Positions 7,847 through 16,560 of a DNA stretch of 64,000 bases are shown here, piece by piece. The position numbers were made by a program, and so were the translations under genes. Origin of the DNA: JADFRG01 sp036986135 (GTDB lineage Bacteria > Chloroflexota > Anaerolineae > Anaerolineales > E44-bin32); contig BTQZ01000001.1 in assembly GCA_036986135.1 (NCBI GenBank), forward strand, positions 62,001-126,000, read 5' to 3'. Under the pieces are notes generated by a model. It had not been told where the DNA came from. It searched no databases and saw only the letters and a list, made by a program, of their open reading frames with translations. How positions within the stretch are numbered: the stretch's first letter is position 1; each line of letters begins with the position of its first letter.

Positions 7847-8728
7847 ATGTCAAGTGCAGCACCCCCCAAGGAACGCAAGAAAGTCACTACGAACACATTC
7901 CGCCTAAAGGCGGCGCGGCGTGAGATTCTCACCATGCTGACGGCCTATGACTATGCCGTAGCATCGGCGGTGGATCGTGCTGGGATCGATTCCATCCTGG
8001 TCGGGGATTCGCTCGGCATGGTCGTGCTTGGGTATGACAACACGTTGCCCGTGACCATGGAGGACATGCTCCATCACTGCAAGGCGGTGGCGCGCGGGGC
8101 AAAATATGCGCTGCTTATCGGCGACATGCCGTTCATGTCCTATCAGGCCTCGGTGGAAGAAGCGGTGCGCAACGCCGGACGCTTTTTGAAGGAAGGCGGC
8201 ATGGACGCCGTCAAGCTGGAGGGGGGTCGGGAACGCGCCGACGCGATAAGCGCCATCGTGGGATCCGGGATCCCCGTGCAAGGTCACCTTGGCCTGACTC
8301 CGCAATCGCTACACCAATTAGGAGGCTTCGGCCCTCAGGCCAAGACTTCGGGTGCCGCAATTCGCCTACTGGAAGATGCACAGATCCTTGAGGAGGCGGG
8401 ATGTTTCTCGATCGTTCTGGAGAGCATCCCCGCACGGCTTGGAAAGCTGGTGTCGGACCGGCTGGCGATCCCTACCATCGGGATCGGCGCAGGGGCGGGC
8501 TGTGATGGCCAGGTGTTGGTTACCTACGACATTCTGGGTCTGTTTGACCGATTCACACCCCGCTTCGTGAAGAAATATGCCGACTTATACGGCGAGATGG
8601 CGAAGGCGATCTCGGCCTATAAGCAGGAGGTCGAATCTGGCGTGTTCCCGGCTCAAGAGCATACGGTCGAAATGCCGGAAGAGGACTGGGTACGTCTGGA
8701 GCAGTGGCTGAACGGGAGAGAGCACTAG
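7847..8728 (+). CDS. panB: 3-methyl-2-oxobutanoate hydroxymethyltransferase
   Basis: PanB adds a hydroxymethyl group from methylenetetrahydrofolate to ketoisovalerate, giving ketopantoate, the first step of pantothenate synthesis. Visible signatures are MLTAYDYAVA, DSILVGDSLGMVVLGYDNT (with metal-binding Asp residues), LIGDMPFMSYQ, VKLEGG and GHLGLTPQS. At 293 residues it is slightly long, from a Lys-rich N-terminal extension. GGAGGAG lies 8 bases before the ATG. It is the first gene of panB-panE-panC-coaX behind an attenuator. Confidence 0.97.
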   Translation: MSSAAPPKERKKVTTNTFRLKAARREILTMLTAYDYAVASAVDRAGIDSILVGDSLGMVVLGYDNTLPVTMEDMLHHCKAVARGAKYALLIGDMPFMSYQASVEEAVRNAGRFLKEGGMDAVKLEGGRERADAISAIVGSGIPVQGHLGLTPQSLHQLGGFGPQAKTSGAAIRLLEDAQILEEAGCFSIVLESIPARLGKLVSDRLAIPTIGIGAGAGCDGQVLVTYDILGLFDRFTPRFVKKYADLYGEMAKAISAYKQEVESGVFPAQEHTVEMPEEDWVRLEQWLNGREH

Positions 8729-8743
8729 CGACAAACAACCGCG

Positions 8744-9658
8744 GTGAACAATAAGCCTTCGATCCTTATAGTAGGAACGGGAGCCATGGCCGGCCTCTTT
8801 GGAGGCCGGCTAACTTCGCACGCAGAAGTGACAATCCTAGGATCCTGGACGGAGGGGCTTGAAGCGCTGCGAACGAGTGGGATTCGAATTCAAGAGAACG
8901 GCGAGACCCTAACCGCCAGCGTGAAGGCAACGGATGATCCGTCGGAATGCAAAGGTGCGCTGAGCGCTCTGGTGCTGGTCAAGTCTTGGCAAACGGAAGC
9001 CGCCGGACACATGCTTGCTGAATGCTTGGCGCCCAAGGGAGTGGCACTTACGCTGCAGAATGGACTGGGCAATATCGAAGTGTTGGAGGCCGCCATCGGC
9101 ACCGAGCGTGCCGCGCTAGGAGTTACCACGGCCGGCGCCATGCTGCTAGGTCCTGGCACGGTCCGGGCGGGCGGAGAAGGACCGACATACGTGGCTCCGC
9201 ACCCACGGCTGGAACCGTTGGTGGATTTGATGGAGACGGCTGGCTTTGAAATCCACGCCGCTTCTGATCTAGCAAGCCTGGTGTGGGGCAAGCTGGCCGT
9301 GAATGCCGGAATCAATGCGCTTACGGCGCTTCTGGAAGTTCGGAACGGTGACCTGCTGGAGCGCCCACATGCTCGGCGACTTATGAATGAGGCCGCAATG
9401 GAAACAGTCCGAGTGGCTCAGGCGCAAGACATCCAGCTTCCATACGACGATCCGTCCCATGAAGTGGAAGGAGTCGCTACGCGTACCGCAGAGAACGAAT
9501 CTTCTATGCTCCAAGATATTCGCAGGGGCGCTCCGACCGAAGTGGATGCCATCAATGGAGCCGTCGTGCGGGAAGGGGAGCGCCACGGCGTATCGACCCC
9601 GGTCAACTGGTCGCTGTGGAACCTGGTGCGCGCCAAGGTTGAGGGGACCCATGGGTAG
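8744..9658 (+). CDS. panE: 2-dehydropantoate 2-reductase
   Basis: NADPH-dependent ketopantoate reductase produces pantoate. The N-terminal Rossmann fold has GTGAMAGLFGGRL, and the middle shows LVKSWQTE and LTLQNGLGN. The C-terminal helical domain carries the catalytic lysine region (WGKLAVNAGINALTALL) and the substrate-binding ENESSMLQDI. It has the family length (304 residues) and begins with GTG 15 bases after panB. Confidence 0.93.
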   Translation: MNNKPSILIVGTGAMAGLFGGRLTSHAEVTILGSWTEGLEALRTSGIRIQENGETLTASVKATDDPSECKGALSALVLVKSWQTEAAGHMLAECLAPKGVALTLQNGLGNIEVLEAAIGTERAALGVTTAGAMLLGPGTVRAGGEGPTYVAPHPRLEPLVDLMETAGFEIHAASDLASLVWGKLAVNAGINALTALLEVRNGDLLERPHARRLMNEAAMETVRVAQAQDIQLPYDDPSHEVEGVATRTAENESSMLQDIRRGAPTEVDAINGAVVREGERHGVSTPVNWSLWNLVRAKVEGTHG

Positions 9659-9664
9659 GCAAGG

Positions 9665-10504
9665 ATGAAGGTGGTAGAGGGTTTGGCCGAGCTGCGTGCG
9701 ATAAGGAAATCCATGGCCAGCCCCGTGGGTCTGGTACCCACCATGGGTTTCCTTCACGACGGCCATCTCTCCCTGGTGCGGCGCGCGAGGCAAGAGTGTG
9801 CGAGCGTCGGAGTAAGCATATTTGTTAACCCAACTCAGTTCGGGCCGGCGGAGGATCTAGACCAATATCCGGTGGATCTTGAACAAGACCTGGAGCTACT
9901 TAAGTCGATACACGTCGATTTGGTGTGGATGCCGACAACGGCCGCGATGTATGGCCCTGGGTATCAGACCTGGGTGGAGGTGGAAGAGCTCACTCGTTAT
10001 CTAGAGGGGGAGATCCGGGAGGGACATTTCAGAGGTGTGGCAACCGTCGTGACCAAGCTGTTTAACAGTTTCCAGCCCGACCGAGCCTATTTTGGTCAGA
10101 AGGATGCACAGCAAGCAATCGTGATCCGTCGCATGGTGCAGGATCTCAATTTCCCCATTGAGGTGATCGTGTGCCCAACGCTCCGTGAAGCGGACGGTTT
10201 AGCGATGTCGAGCCGAAATTCCTACCTCAGTCTGGACGAACGGCAGGCGGCGACGGTGCTTTACCGTGCACTATCTGCTGCAGATGAATTGTTCAACACC
10301 GGGGAGCGGGAAGCGGACAGACTGAGGGCGGAGATGGAGACCCTCTTAGGGACCGAACCGCTCGCGCACGCGGAGTACGCCTCGGTGGCAGACCCCGAAA
10401 CGCTCGAAGAGCTGCATGGGCCGATCGAGCGAGCTTTGCTTTCCATGGCGGTGCTCATAGGCAAGATCCGTCTCATCGACAACATGACGGTGGGAGAAGA
10501 GTGA
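9665..10504 (+). CDS. panC: Pantothenate synthetase
   Basis: PanC joins pantoate and beta-alanine with ATP. It has the adenylyl-transferase hallmarks: the HIGH-like motif in PTMGFLHDGHLSL, FVNPTQFGP, the pantoate-binding YFGQKDAQQ, and the KMSKS-equivalent AMSSRNSYL. Length is 279 residues. It starts six bases after panE. No panD is present in the window, so beta-alanine must come from elsewhere. Confidence 0.97.
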   Translation: MKVVEGLAELRAIRKSMASPVGLVPTMGFLHDGHLSLVRRARQECASVGVSIFVNPTQFGPAEDLDQYPVDLEQDLELLKSIHVDLVWMPTTAAMYGPGYQTWVEVEELTRYLEGEIREGHFRGVATVVTKLFNSFQPDRAYFGQKDAQQAIVIRRMVQDLNFPIEVIVCPTLREADGLAMSSRNSYLSLDERQAATVLYRALSAADELFNTGEREADRLRAEMETLLGTEPLAHAEYASVADPETLEELHGPIERALLSMAVLIGKIRLIDNMTVGEE

Positions 10505-10511
10505 GGTCCTT

Positions 10512-11282
10512 ATGCTGTTGATGATTGACATCGGAAATACGAATATTACGCTGGGTCTTTATGATGGGGGCAAGCGCATGCACGCCTGGCGCCTTGCCAC
10601 CGTTCATGATCGCATGCCGGATGAATATGGACTCCAAATGCTCGGGCTGCTGGAGCACGCCGGTTGTTCCGTAGCGCAGATCGAAGGCTGCGCACTGGCC
10701 TCCGTCGTACCACCGCTGACAGGAACCTTCATTCAGGCCGCGGTGGGCTACCTGGGCACCGAGCCGCTGGTGATCGATGCCGGCGTGAAAACCGGGCTCA
10801 GCATTCGCTACGAGGATCCGAAGAACGCCCTCGGTGCGGATCGAGTGGCAGATGCGGTCGCGGTTCGGCACTATTATGGCACGCCCGCTTGCGTGGTCGA
10901 CTTTGGAACGGCCACGACCTTCGATGCCATCTCGGCGGAAGGCGAGTACTTGGGCGGCGCGATCGCACCCGGCATCGATCTGGCCGCAGAATCGCTCTTC
11001 ATGCGGGCGGCCAAATTGCCGCGCGTGGAACTGGCGCGGCCGGAAGCCGCCATCGGCCGAAATACGGTGGCGGCCATTCAGTCCGGTCTGGTGTATGGCT
11101 ACGCGGGACTGGTGGAGGGTATGGTGGCCCGCTTTAAGGCGGAACTGGGAAAGGAGACCAAGATCATTGGAACCGGCGGATTGGTGGACCTCATCGCGGA
11201 GGAAACGAACGTCATCGAATTTCGCGCTCCGTGGCTGACGCTAGATGGGCTGCGGCTGATCTGGGACATGAACACGGACTAG
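10512..11282 (+). CDS. coaX: Type III pantothenate kinase
   Basis: CoaX phosphorylates pantothenate, the first committed step to coenzyme A. It belongs to the ASKHA fold and carries the phosphate-binding DIGNTNITLG, the GADRVADAVA motif and DFGTATTFDA. At 256 residues it matches the family. It sits seven bases after panC in the same operon, so this operon runs from ketoisovalerate to 4'-phosphopantothenate. Confidence 0.96.
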   Translation: MLLMIDIGNTNITLGLYDGGKRMHAWRLATVHDRMPDEYGLQMLGLLEHAGCSVAQIEGCALASVVPPLTGTFIQAAVGYLGTEPLVIDAGVKTGLSIRYEDPKNALGADRVADAVAVRHYYGTPACVVDFGTATTFDAISAEGEYLGGAIAPGIDLAAESLFMRAAKLPRVELARPEAAIGRNTVAAIQSGLVYGYAGLVEGMVARFKAELGKETKIIGTGGLVDLIAEETNVIEFRAPWLTLDGLRLIWDMNTD

Positions 11283-11420
11283 GATCATGAGAGCTCGCGC
11301 AAATTGGATTTCCCATATTCGGCTCAAGCGAGTCTCAAATCATGGAACTGAGCGCAAACAAGATCAACGCTTCTATGCACAAGGGGATTTCGATCTGCGA
11401 TCGACGGTGAACGCCGACTG

Positions 11421-12332
11421 ATGCGAAGGATGGGATTCGTTCATCTGGGGATCGTGTACCTTCTCTGGGGAACCACATTTTTAGCCATCCGTGTAGCGGT
11501 GCGCGAAGGATCGGGTTTCGCACCCTTCATCATGGCTGGCACGCGCGTTCTGATCGCAAGTGCCATCCTATTTGCCATCGCATGGATCGCGAAGCAGCGA
11601 TTGCGGCCAACCCGGGCGGAGCTGTTCGTCGTGGCTGCCGCGGGGCTCTTACTGTGGACCGGCGCCAATGGGTTGGTTACGTGGTCCGAGCAACGAGTCC
11701 ATGCCGGACCCGCGGCCCTGGTGATCGCGACCATGCCAATCTGGGCGTGCCTGATGGAAGCCTATCTTGATCGGCGCTCGCCCTCGCTCTTGCTGTTAGC
11801 TTCGCTGGGCATGGCTCTGCTAGGAGTTGCGGTCCTGAGCGTGCCGTTCCTGACAAGCGGGGTCAGAGCCGATTCACTGTCGATTCTTGCGCTATTACTA
11901 GCGGCCCTAAGCTGGGCAGCAGGCACCGTGGTTCAGAGCCGCCGACCCGTGAAGCTCGGGATCTACGCAAATTCTGCGTATCAGAATCTATTTGGAGCAT
12001 TGGGCTTCCTCACGCTATCGTTTCTTCTGGGGGAGCCGGCTTCGTCGCCCATTGCGGAAGCCTGGATTGCCTGGGCCTATTTAATCGTGTTCGGCTCCGT
12101 CATCGGGTTCACTTCCTACGTACAAACCATCCGCCTGCTGCCGCTGAGCGTTGCCACCACCAATGCCTATGTCAATCCGCTGGTTGCGGTGATACTCGGA
12201 GCCATCATCCTGTCGGAACCAATCACGGGCTACACGTTAGTGGGAACGGTGCTCGTACTGCTCGGAGTGGCGGGTGTGTTTCGCGATCGGTTCCGAACGC
12301 AACGCACGCTGGTAGCCGAGGCCGCGGATTAG
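11421..12332 (+). CDS. EamA/DMT-superfamily transporter
   Basis: This is a 303-residue inner-membrane protein with about ten hydrophobic segments arranged as two EamA repeats (each ~140 residues). The first begins YLLWGTTFLAIRVAVREG, typical of RhaT/YdcZ-like exporters. The family moves amino acids, metabolites or nucleobases. The substrate is unknown; export of a coenzyme A pathway metabolite is only suggested by position. A 138-base gap separates it from coaX, and that gap shows nothing I can name. Confidence 0.85.
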   Translation: MRRMGFVHLGIVYLLWGTTFLAIRVAVREGSGFAPFIMAGTRVLIASAILFAIAWIAKQRLRPTRAELFVVAAAGLLLWTGANGLVTWSEQRVHAGPAALVIATMPIWACLMEAYLDRRSPSLLLLASLGMALLGVAVLSVPFLTSGVRADSLSILALLLAALSWAAGTVVQSRRPVKLGIYANSAYQNLFGALGFLTLSFLLGEPASSPIAEAWIAWAYLIVFGSVIGFTSYVQTIRLLPLSVATTNAYVNPLVAVILGAIILSEPITGYTLVGTVLVLLGVAGVFRDRFRTQRTLVAEAAD

Positions 12333-12361
12333 AATTGCACGGCCGAAATGATGAGACGTGA

Positions 12362-12913
12362 ATGACTGACAAGAAGCTGATCGACTGGCCGTTTGTGATC
12401 GGCCTGCTGCTACTGCCTGTCGCCTTCCTGCTCGTATTATTTGCAATCACGATCGTTCAGGATTTCACTCGCTTCGATGACAGCTACTTCACGGCTGAGT
12501 ACCAAGCACGATACGAGACGCCCAGTTCGGTGGCATTTGCTCTTGAAGGCGCGTTGCGAGAGGCCGATTCTGAGCTAATGACGGAGCTGCTGGGGACGCG
12601 GGCCGGGCCGGAACCTATGGAGCCGCGACCCAGCCTCGTTTATGTATTCCTCCTGGGAAAGGAAGGCGACTACTTCAAGTACCTCTATTTCAACCAGGAT
12701 GACTTCCATCGCCTGACTCAGTATGTGAAGGAAGAGAATGGTCGCTATGTTGCCTCCGAATCGGACCTGTATTTCTACATGGACAGCGGCCGCTGGCAGC
12801 AGGTAGCGGGGCCGCTTATCGCAGGGTGGTGGATTCTGGTGATCGTGGGAACAGGCGGAATGTACATTTACCGCTACATGGCGAGATTTCGTGAAATCCG
12901 GTTTGGCGGCTAG
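12362..12913 (+). CDS. Unknown two-helix membrane protein
   Basis: I do not recognise this 183-residue protein. It has a transmembrane segment at residues ~10-33, an acidic extracytoplasmic region of about 110 residues, and a second segment at ~152-172 ending in a basic tail (YMARFREIRF). The middle region shows no Cys or known motif. Its 3' end overlaps the aconitase-X gene by 23 bases, so the two are probably co-expressed. Confidence 0.65.
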   Translation: MTDKKLIDWPFVIGLLLLPVAFLLVLFAITIVQDFTRFDDSYFTAEYQARYETPSSVAFALEGALREADSELMTELLGTRAGPEPMEPRPSLVYVFLLGKEGDYFKYLYFNQDDFHRLTQYVKEENGRYVASESDLYFYMDSGRWQQVAGPLIAGWWILVIVGTGGMYIYRYMARFREIRFGG

Positions 12914-14186
12914 CTCCACATCTGCGCTCTGGCTGTCAGGTGCCGATCAATCCATGCTGGATGGAGTCCAGGGCCCGGCTGATCAATTGGCGATGCGCAT
13001 CGTCTCACGCATGGCGTCGGTCGTCGGCGCGGAGCGGCTGATGGATATCACCGGCGCGCACATCGACAGCAGCCTTTACATGGGAGAGGCGACGCTGGAG
13101 TTTGCCGAGAAGTTGTCCGATCTCGGCGCGCAGGTCAAGGTGCCGACCACCTTGAATGTCAGCGGTGTAGACGAAGCCGGTTGGCAGGAATGGGAAGTAC
13201 CCGCTATCTGGGCGAAGAAAGCACGCCAGCAGATGATCGCGTATGAAGGTATGGGCTGTACTCCGACCTGGACCTGCGCTCCTTATCAGCTGGAACTGAG
13301 ACCGGAGTTCGGACAGCAGGTGGCGTGGGGCGAATCCAGCGCCATCGTCTTTGCAAACTCCGTGCTCGGCGCGCGAACCGAACGCTACCCAGACCTGCTG
13401 GACATCTGCGCCGCGATCACGGGGCGCGTTCCAGAGGTGGGGCTGCACCTAACACCGAACCGTGCTGCGCAGGTGCACCTGCAATTAGAAGACATACCGA
13501 GAGAACTGCAGGAGCATGACTCGTTCTATCCGGTGCTGGGATACTTACTGGGTGGGATTGCCGGCGATCGCGTGGCTTGTATCTCCGGCTTCGAGATTGA
13601 GCCGAACGAAGACCAGCTTAAGGCGCTTGGCGCCGCAGCGGCCTCCTCCGGTACGGTGGCGCTGTTCCACATTCCCGGCGTCACGCCCGAGGCGCCCTCC
13701 CTGGAGGCGGCCTTTCAGGGGCGGGAACCTGAGGAGCAGATTAAGCTCTCCATGGATCGACTGCGCAGCGCGCGCAGCGAACTCACGACTGCTCCGGGGA
13801 CTGAACTGGACATGGTCGTGCTCGGCAGCCCTCATTTCTCTCTCGCCGAGTTTGAATCCCTGGCGCCGATGCTAAAGGGCGCCTCCAAACACCCCAAGGT
13901 TCAGTTTCTGATCACTACCAGCCGCGCCATGGCTGCGCTGGCGGAAAGAGCCGGCCTGCTGGATCCGATTCGAGACTTCGGCGGTCGAATCACGCTCGAC
14001 ACCTGCATTTTGACCACTCCCATGCTCCCCGAAAAGATACGCAGCTTGATGACGAATTCGGCCAAGTACGCCTACTATTCTCCGGGGCTGCTGAACGTCA
14101 GCGTGGCCTACGGAGGCATGGCGGAGTGTGTGAATTCGGCAGCGCGCGGCAAGATCGTGCAGGAGAACGGGATTTGGCAGATCTGA
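12891..14186 (+). CDS. Aconitase X catalytic (large) subunit, AcnX/DUF521
   Basis: The 431-residue protein matches the AcnX large subunit: MLDGVQGPA near the start, GAERLMDITGAHIDSSLYMG, then the cysteine-bearing GMGCTPTWTCAPYQ and WGESSAIVFANSVLGARTER. The C-terminus has the family's DTCILTTPM segment. Characterised AcnX enzymes are dehydratases: cis-3-hydroxy-L-proline dehydratase in bacteria and phosphomevalonate dehydratase in archaea. The small subunit is encoded next. The GTG start at 12891 lies inside the preceding gene; a somewhat later start is possible. Substrate unknown. Confidence 0.88.
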   Translation: MKSGLAASSTSALWLSGADQSMLDGVQGPADQLAMRIVSRMASVVGAERLMDITGAHIDSSLYMGEATLEFAEKLSDLGAQVKVPTTLNVSGVDEAGWQEWEVPAIWAKKARQQMIAYEGMGCTPTWTCAPYQLELRPEFGQQVAWGESSAIVFANSVLGARTERYPDLLDICAAITGRVPEVGLHLTPNRAAQVHLQLEDIPRELQEHDSFYPVLGYLLGGIAGDRVACISGFEIEPNEDQLKALGAAAASSGTVALFHIPGVTPEAPSLEAAFQGREPEEQIKLSMDRLRSARSELTTAPGTELDMVVLGSPHFSLAEFESLAPMLKGASKHPKVQFLITTSRAMAALAERAGLLDPIRDFGGRITLDTCILTTPMLPEKIRSLMTNSAKYAYYSPGLLNVSVAYGGMAECVNSAARGKIVQENGIWQI

Positions 14187-14593
14187 TCCAGGCGAAGCCG
14201 GTCGTGGCAGGCCGTGCCAAAGGGAAAGCATTGGTCAGCCGAGAACCCTTGAGCCTGTGGGGTGGCTACGATCAAGAGACAGGCGAGATCATCGATCGCC
14301 GACACTCGCTGTCGGGCCAGGTTGCGGCAGGACGCGTTCTAGTGCTTCCCTACAGCCGCGGCTCCAGCACAACAACCGCCGTCCTACTCGAGGCTTTGAG
14401 AGCCGGCACGGCGCCCGCAGCTATCCTCACCATGGCTGAAGATGCCTTCTTCGCGCTGGCCGGCATCGTGGCGGAGGAGATGTATGGGAGCGGGATCCCG
14501 ATCCTTGCCGTGGATCGGGCAGCTTTCGAGCGGTTAGAGACCGGACAGTGGATTGAAATCGATGCTGACGGGACGATACGGATCGATGCCTGA
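14174..14593 (+). CDS. Aconitase X swivel (small) subunit, DUF126
   Basis: About 140 residues form the aconitase swivel domain that pairs with the AcnX large subunit. The key stretch is PYSRGSSTTTAVLLEAL, where the conserved Ser lies near the active site in characterised members. EDAFFALAGIVAEEMY and GIPILAVD follow. I choose the TTG at 14174 because AGGAGAACG sits just upstream; a longer reading from 14126 would overlap the large subunit more. It overlaps coaBC by eight bases. Confidence 0.85.
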   Translation: MADLIQAKPVVAGRAKGKALVSREPLSLWGGYDQETGEIIDRRHSLSGQVAAGRVLVLPYSRGSSTTTAVLLEALRAGTAPAAILTMAEDAFFALAGIVAEEMYGSGIPILAVDRAAFERLETGQWIEIDADGTIRIDA

Positions 14594-15809
14594 AAACGAA
14601 ATCCCCCTGCTCAAGGGCCGCCGGATACTACTCGGTGTGACAGGTTCGATCGCCGCTTTCAAGGCGGCCGATCTGGCCTCCAAACTGGCGCAGGCCGGAG
14701 CTGAAGTCGACTGCATCCTCACAACCAGCGCGGAGCGCTTTGTCGCTGCATTGAGCTTCCAAGCGCTGTCAGGAAGACGCGCCTACGTCGATGCTGACCT
14801 TTGGTCCGACGACGGCCACATCCTGCATGTGGGCCTGGCCCAAACCGCAGAGCTGCTTGTGATTGCTCCCGCAACCGCAGATACGATCGCCAAATTGGCA
14901 CACGGTAGGGCAGATTCCCTACTCACCATCACCGCGCTCGCCGCCACCTGCCCGGTGATCGTGGCGCCGGCCATGGACGCCGGCATGTTCGAGCATGCTG
15001 CTACTCAAGCCAATCTGGAAGTTCTGCGAGAACGGGGAGTCACGATCGTCGGTCCCGTTGAGGGTCGCATGGCCTCCGGGCTCGCTGGGCTGGGACGCAT
15101 GTCGGAGCCGGCGGACATCGTGGGGAGTATTCGTCTGGTCCTTGGAAAGGACGGCCAACTGGCCGGCCGCAAGATTGTTGTCACCGCCGGCGGCACTCAA
15201 GAACCGCTGGATCCGGTGCGCGTCCTTGCCAATCGATCCTCGGGAAAGCAGGGCTACGCGCTGGCTCAGGCGGCGCTCGATCGAGGGGCGCGAGTGACTC
15301 TAATCAGTGCTCCGAGTCAGGAGATTGCTCCAATCGGCGCGGTGCGGATCGATGTGCAGACCGCCAAGGAGATGTCACAGGCGGTGCTGAAGGCCGTGGT
15401 AGAAGCGGACGCACTCATCATGGCGGCCGCGGTAGCCGACTTTCGTCCGCGCGGCGTGAGCGAATGCAAGATCAAGCGCGCTAGCGGCGTTCCCGAAGTG
15501 CCTCTAGAGCCAACGGAGGACATATTGGCGCAAGTTGCGCAGCAGCGCCCCGAGGTGGTGGTTGGCTTTGCGGCCGAGAGCGAGGATCTGATTAGGCACG
15601 CTACGGCCAAGCTAAAAAGCAAGGGGTTAGATCTTGTGGTCGCCAACGACATCACCGCCGAGGACGCCGGCTTTGCCACGGACACGAATCGGGTCACCTT
15701 AATCAGCGCCAGCGGCGGCAGCGAAGAGCTGCCCTTGATGAGGAAATCCGAAGTAGCGGAAGCGGTAATGGAGCGAATCGAGGAACTCCTGGGGGAAAAG
15801 CCCAAATGA
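14586..15809 (+). CDS. coaBC: Bifunctional phosphopantothenoylcysteine synthetase/decarboxylase
   Basis: The N-terminal half is the flavin-dependent CoaC decarboxylase (GVTGSIAAFKAADLASKL, His in DGHILHVGL). The C-terminal half is the CoaB synthetase (VTAGGTQEPLDPVR, NRSSGKQGYALA, AAAVADFRP, VGFAAES). Together they turn 4'-phosphopantothenate into 4'-phosphopantetheine. The substrate clamp PxMNxxMW reads PAMDAGMF, with Asp for Asn; I believe other bacterial lineages have this too, but it deserves a check. The start is the ATG at 14586, overlapping the small AcnX subunit. It continues the coenzyme A theme of the upstream operon. Confidence 0.95.
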   Translation: MPENEIPLLKGRRILLGVTGSIAAFKAADLASKLAQAGAEVDCILTTSAERFVAALSFQALSGRRAYVDADLWSDDGHILHVGLAQTAELLVIAPATADTIAKLAHGRADSLLTITALAATCPVIVAPAMDAGMFEHAATQANLEVLRERGVTIVGPVEGRMASGLAGLGRMSEPADIVGSIRLVLGKDGQLAGRKIVVTAGGTQEPLDPVRVLANRSSGKQGYALAQAALDRGARVTLISAPSQEIAPIGAVRIDVQTAKEMSQAVLKAVVEADALIMAAAVADFRPRGVSECKIKRASGVPEVPLEPTEDILAQVAQQRPEVVVGFAAESEDLIRHATAKLKSKGLDLVVANDITAEDAGFATDTNRVTLISASGGSEELPLMRKSEVAEAVMERIEELLGEKPK

Positions 15810-15839
15810 GCATTGCTCGAGGAATGGAGTTTTACGCCG

Positions 15840-16511
15840 GTGGGAACTGAGCCGGAATTTATCCCCCTTCCGGGGTTCCGAGAATATCCTGAGGATGTCA
15901 TGGTCGGGCGCGCGGCCGAATTCTACGCCGACATGGCCCGGCGGCGGACCGTGCGCCAATTCTCCGATCGGCCCGTCCCTCGTAAGCTCATCGAAAATTG
16001 CCTCAGAGCGGCCTCAACCGCCCCCAGCGGCGCCAACATGCAGCCCTGGAAGTTTGTGGTGGTGTCCGATCCGGATTTGAAGAAGCAAATCAGGGAGAAA
16101 GCCGAGGAGGAGGAACACGAATTCTACACACGTCGCGCCACGCCGGAGTGGTTGGCGGCCCTGGAGCCGCTGGGGACGGACGAGCACAAGCCCTACCTGC
16201 AGATCGCACCCTACCTGATCGCAATCTTCGTGGAGCGGTTTGGCATGCTGCCGGATGGTCGGAAGGTGAAGCACTACTATGCGTCCGAGTCGGTTGGAAT
16301 TGCGACCGGGATGCTCATCACGGCCATCCACATCGCCGGCCTGGCAAGCCTGACGCACACACCGAGTCCGATGGGATTCCTCAATGAGATCCTGGATCGC
16401 CCGGAGAACGAAAAGCCGTTCTTGCTTTTGGTGGTCGGCTATCCCGCGGCGAAGGCCGTCGTGCCCAAGATACGGAAGAAGAGCCTCGATGAGATATCCG
16501 TCTTTCTGTAA
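15840..16511 (+). CDS. Iodotyrosine-deiodinase-like nitroreductase-fold flavoprotein
   Basis: The sequence follows iodotyrosine deiodinase (IYD) more closely than general nitroreductases: RRRTVRQFSDRPVP, AASTAPSGANMQPWKFVVV, a lid region beginning EEEEHEFY, HKPYLQIAPYLI, and THTPSPMGFL. The Glu, Tyr and Lys that hold the amino-acid part of halotyrosine in known IYDs line up here (Glu four before Tyr, Lys 21 after it). The enzyme would reductively remove halogen from tyrosine using FMN. I prefer the GTG at 15840, which puts FIPLPG about six residues in as in bacterial IYD; a TTG at 15813 is possible. Confidence 0.8.
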   Translation: MGTEPEFIPLPGFREYPEDVMVGRAAEFYADMARRRTVRQFSDRPVPRKLIENCLRAASTAPSGANMQPWKFVVVSDPDLKKQIREKAEEEEHEFYTRRATPEWLAALEPLGTDEHKPYLQIAPYLIAIFVERFGMLPDGRKVKHYYASESVGIATGMLITAIHIAGLASLTHTPSPMGFLNEILDRPENEKPFLLLVVGYPAAKAVVPKIRKKSLDEISVFL

Positions 16512-16560
16512 TGGGGAAAGTTCCCGACCGATCCATCCCTGGAGCGGATACCGAAAGAGG

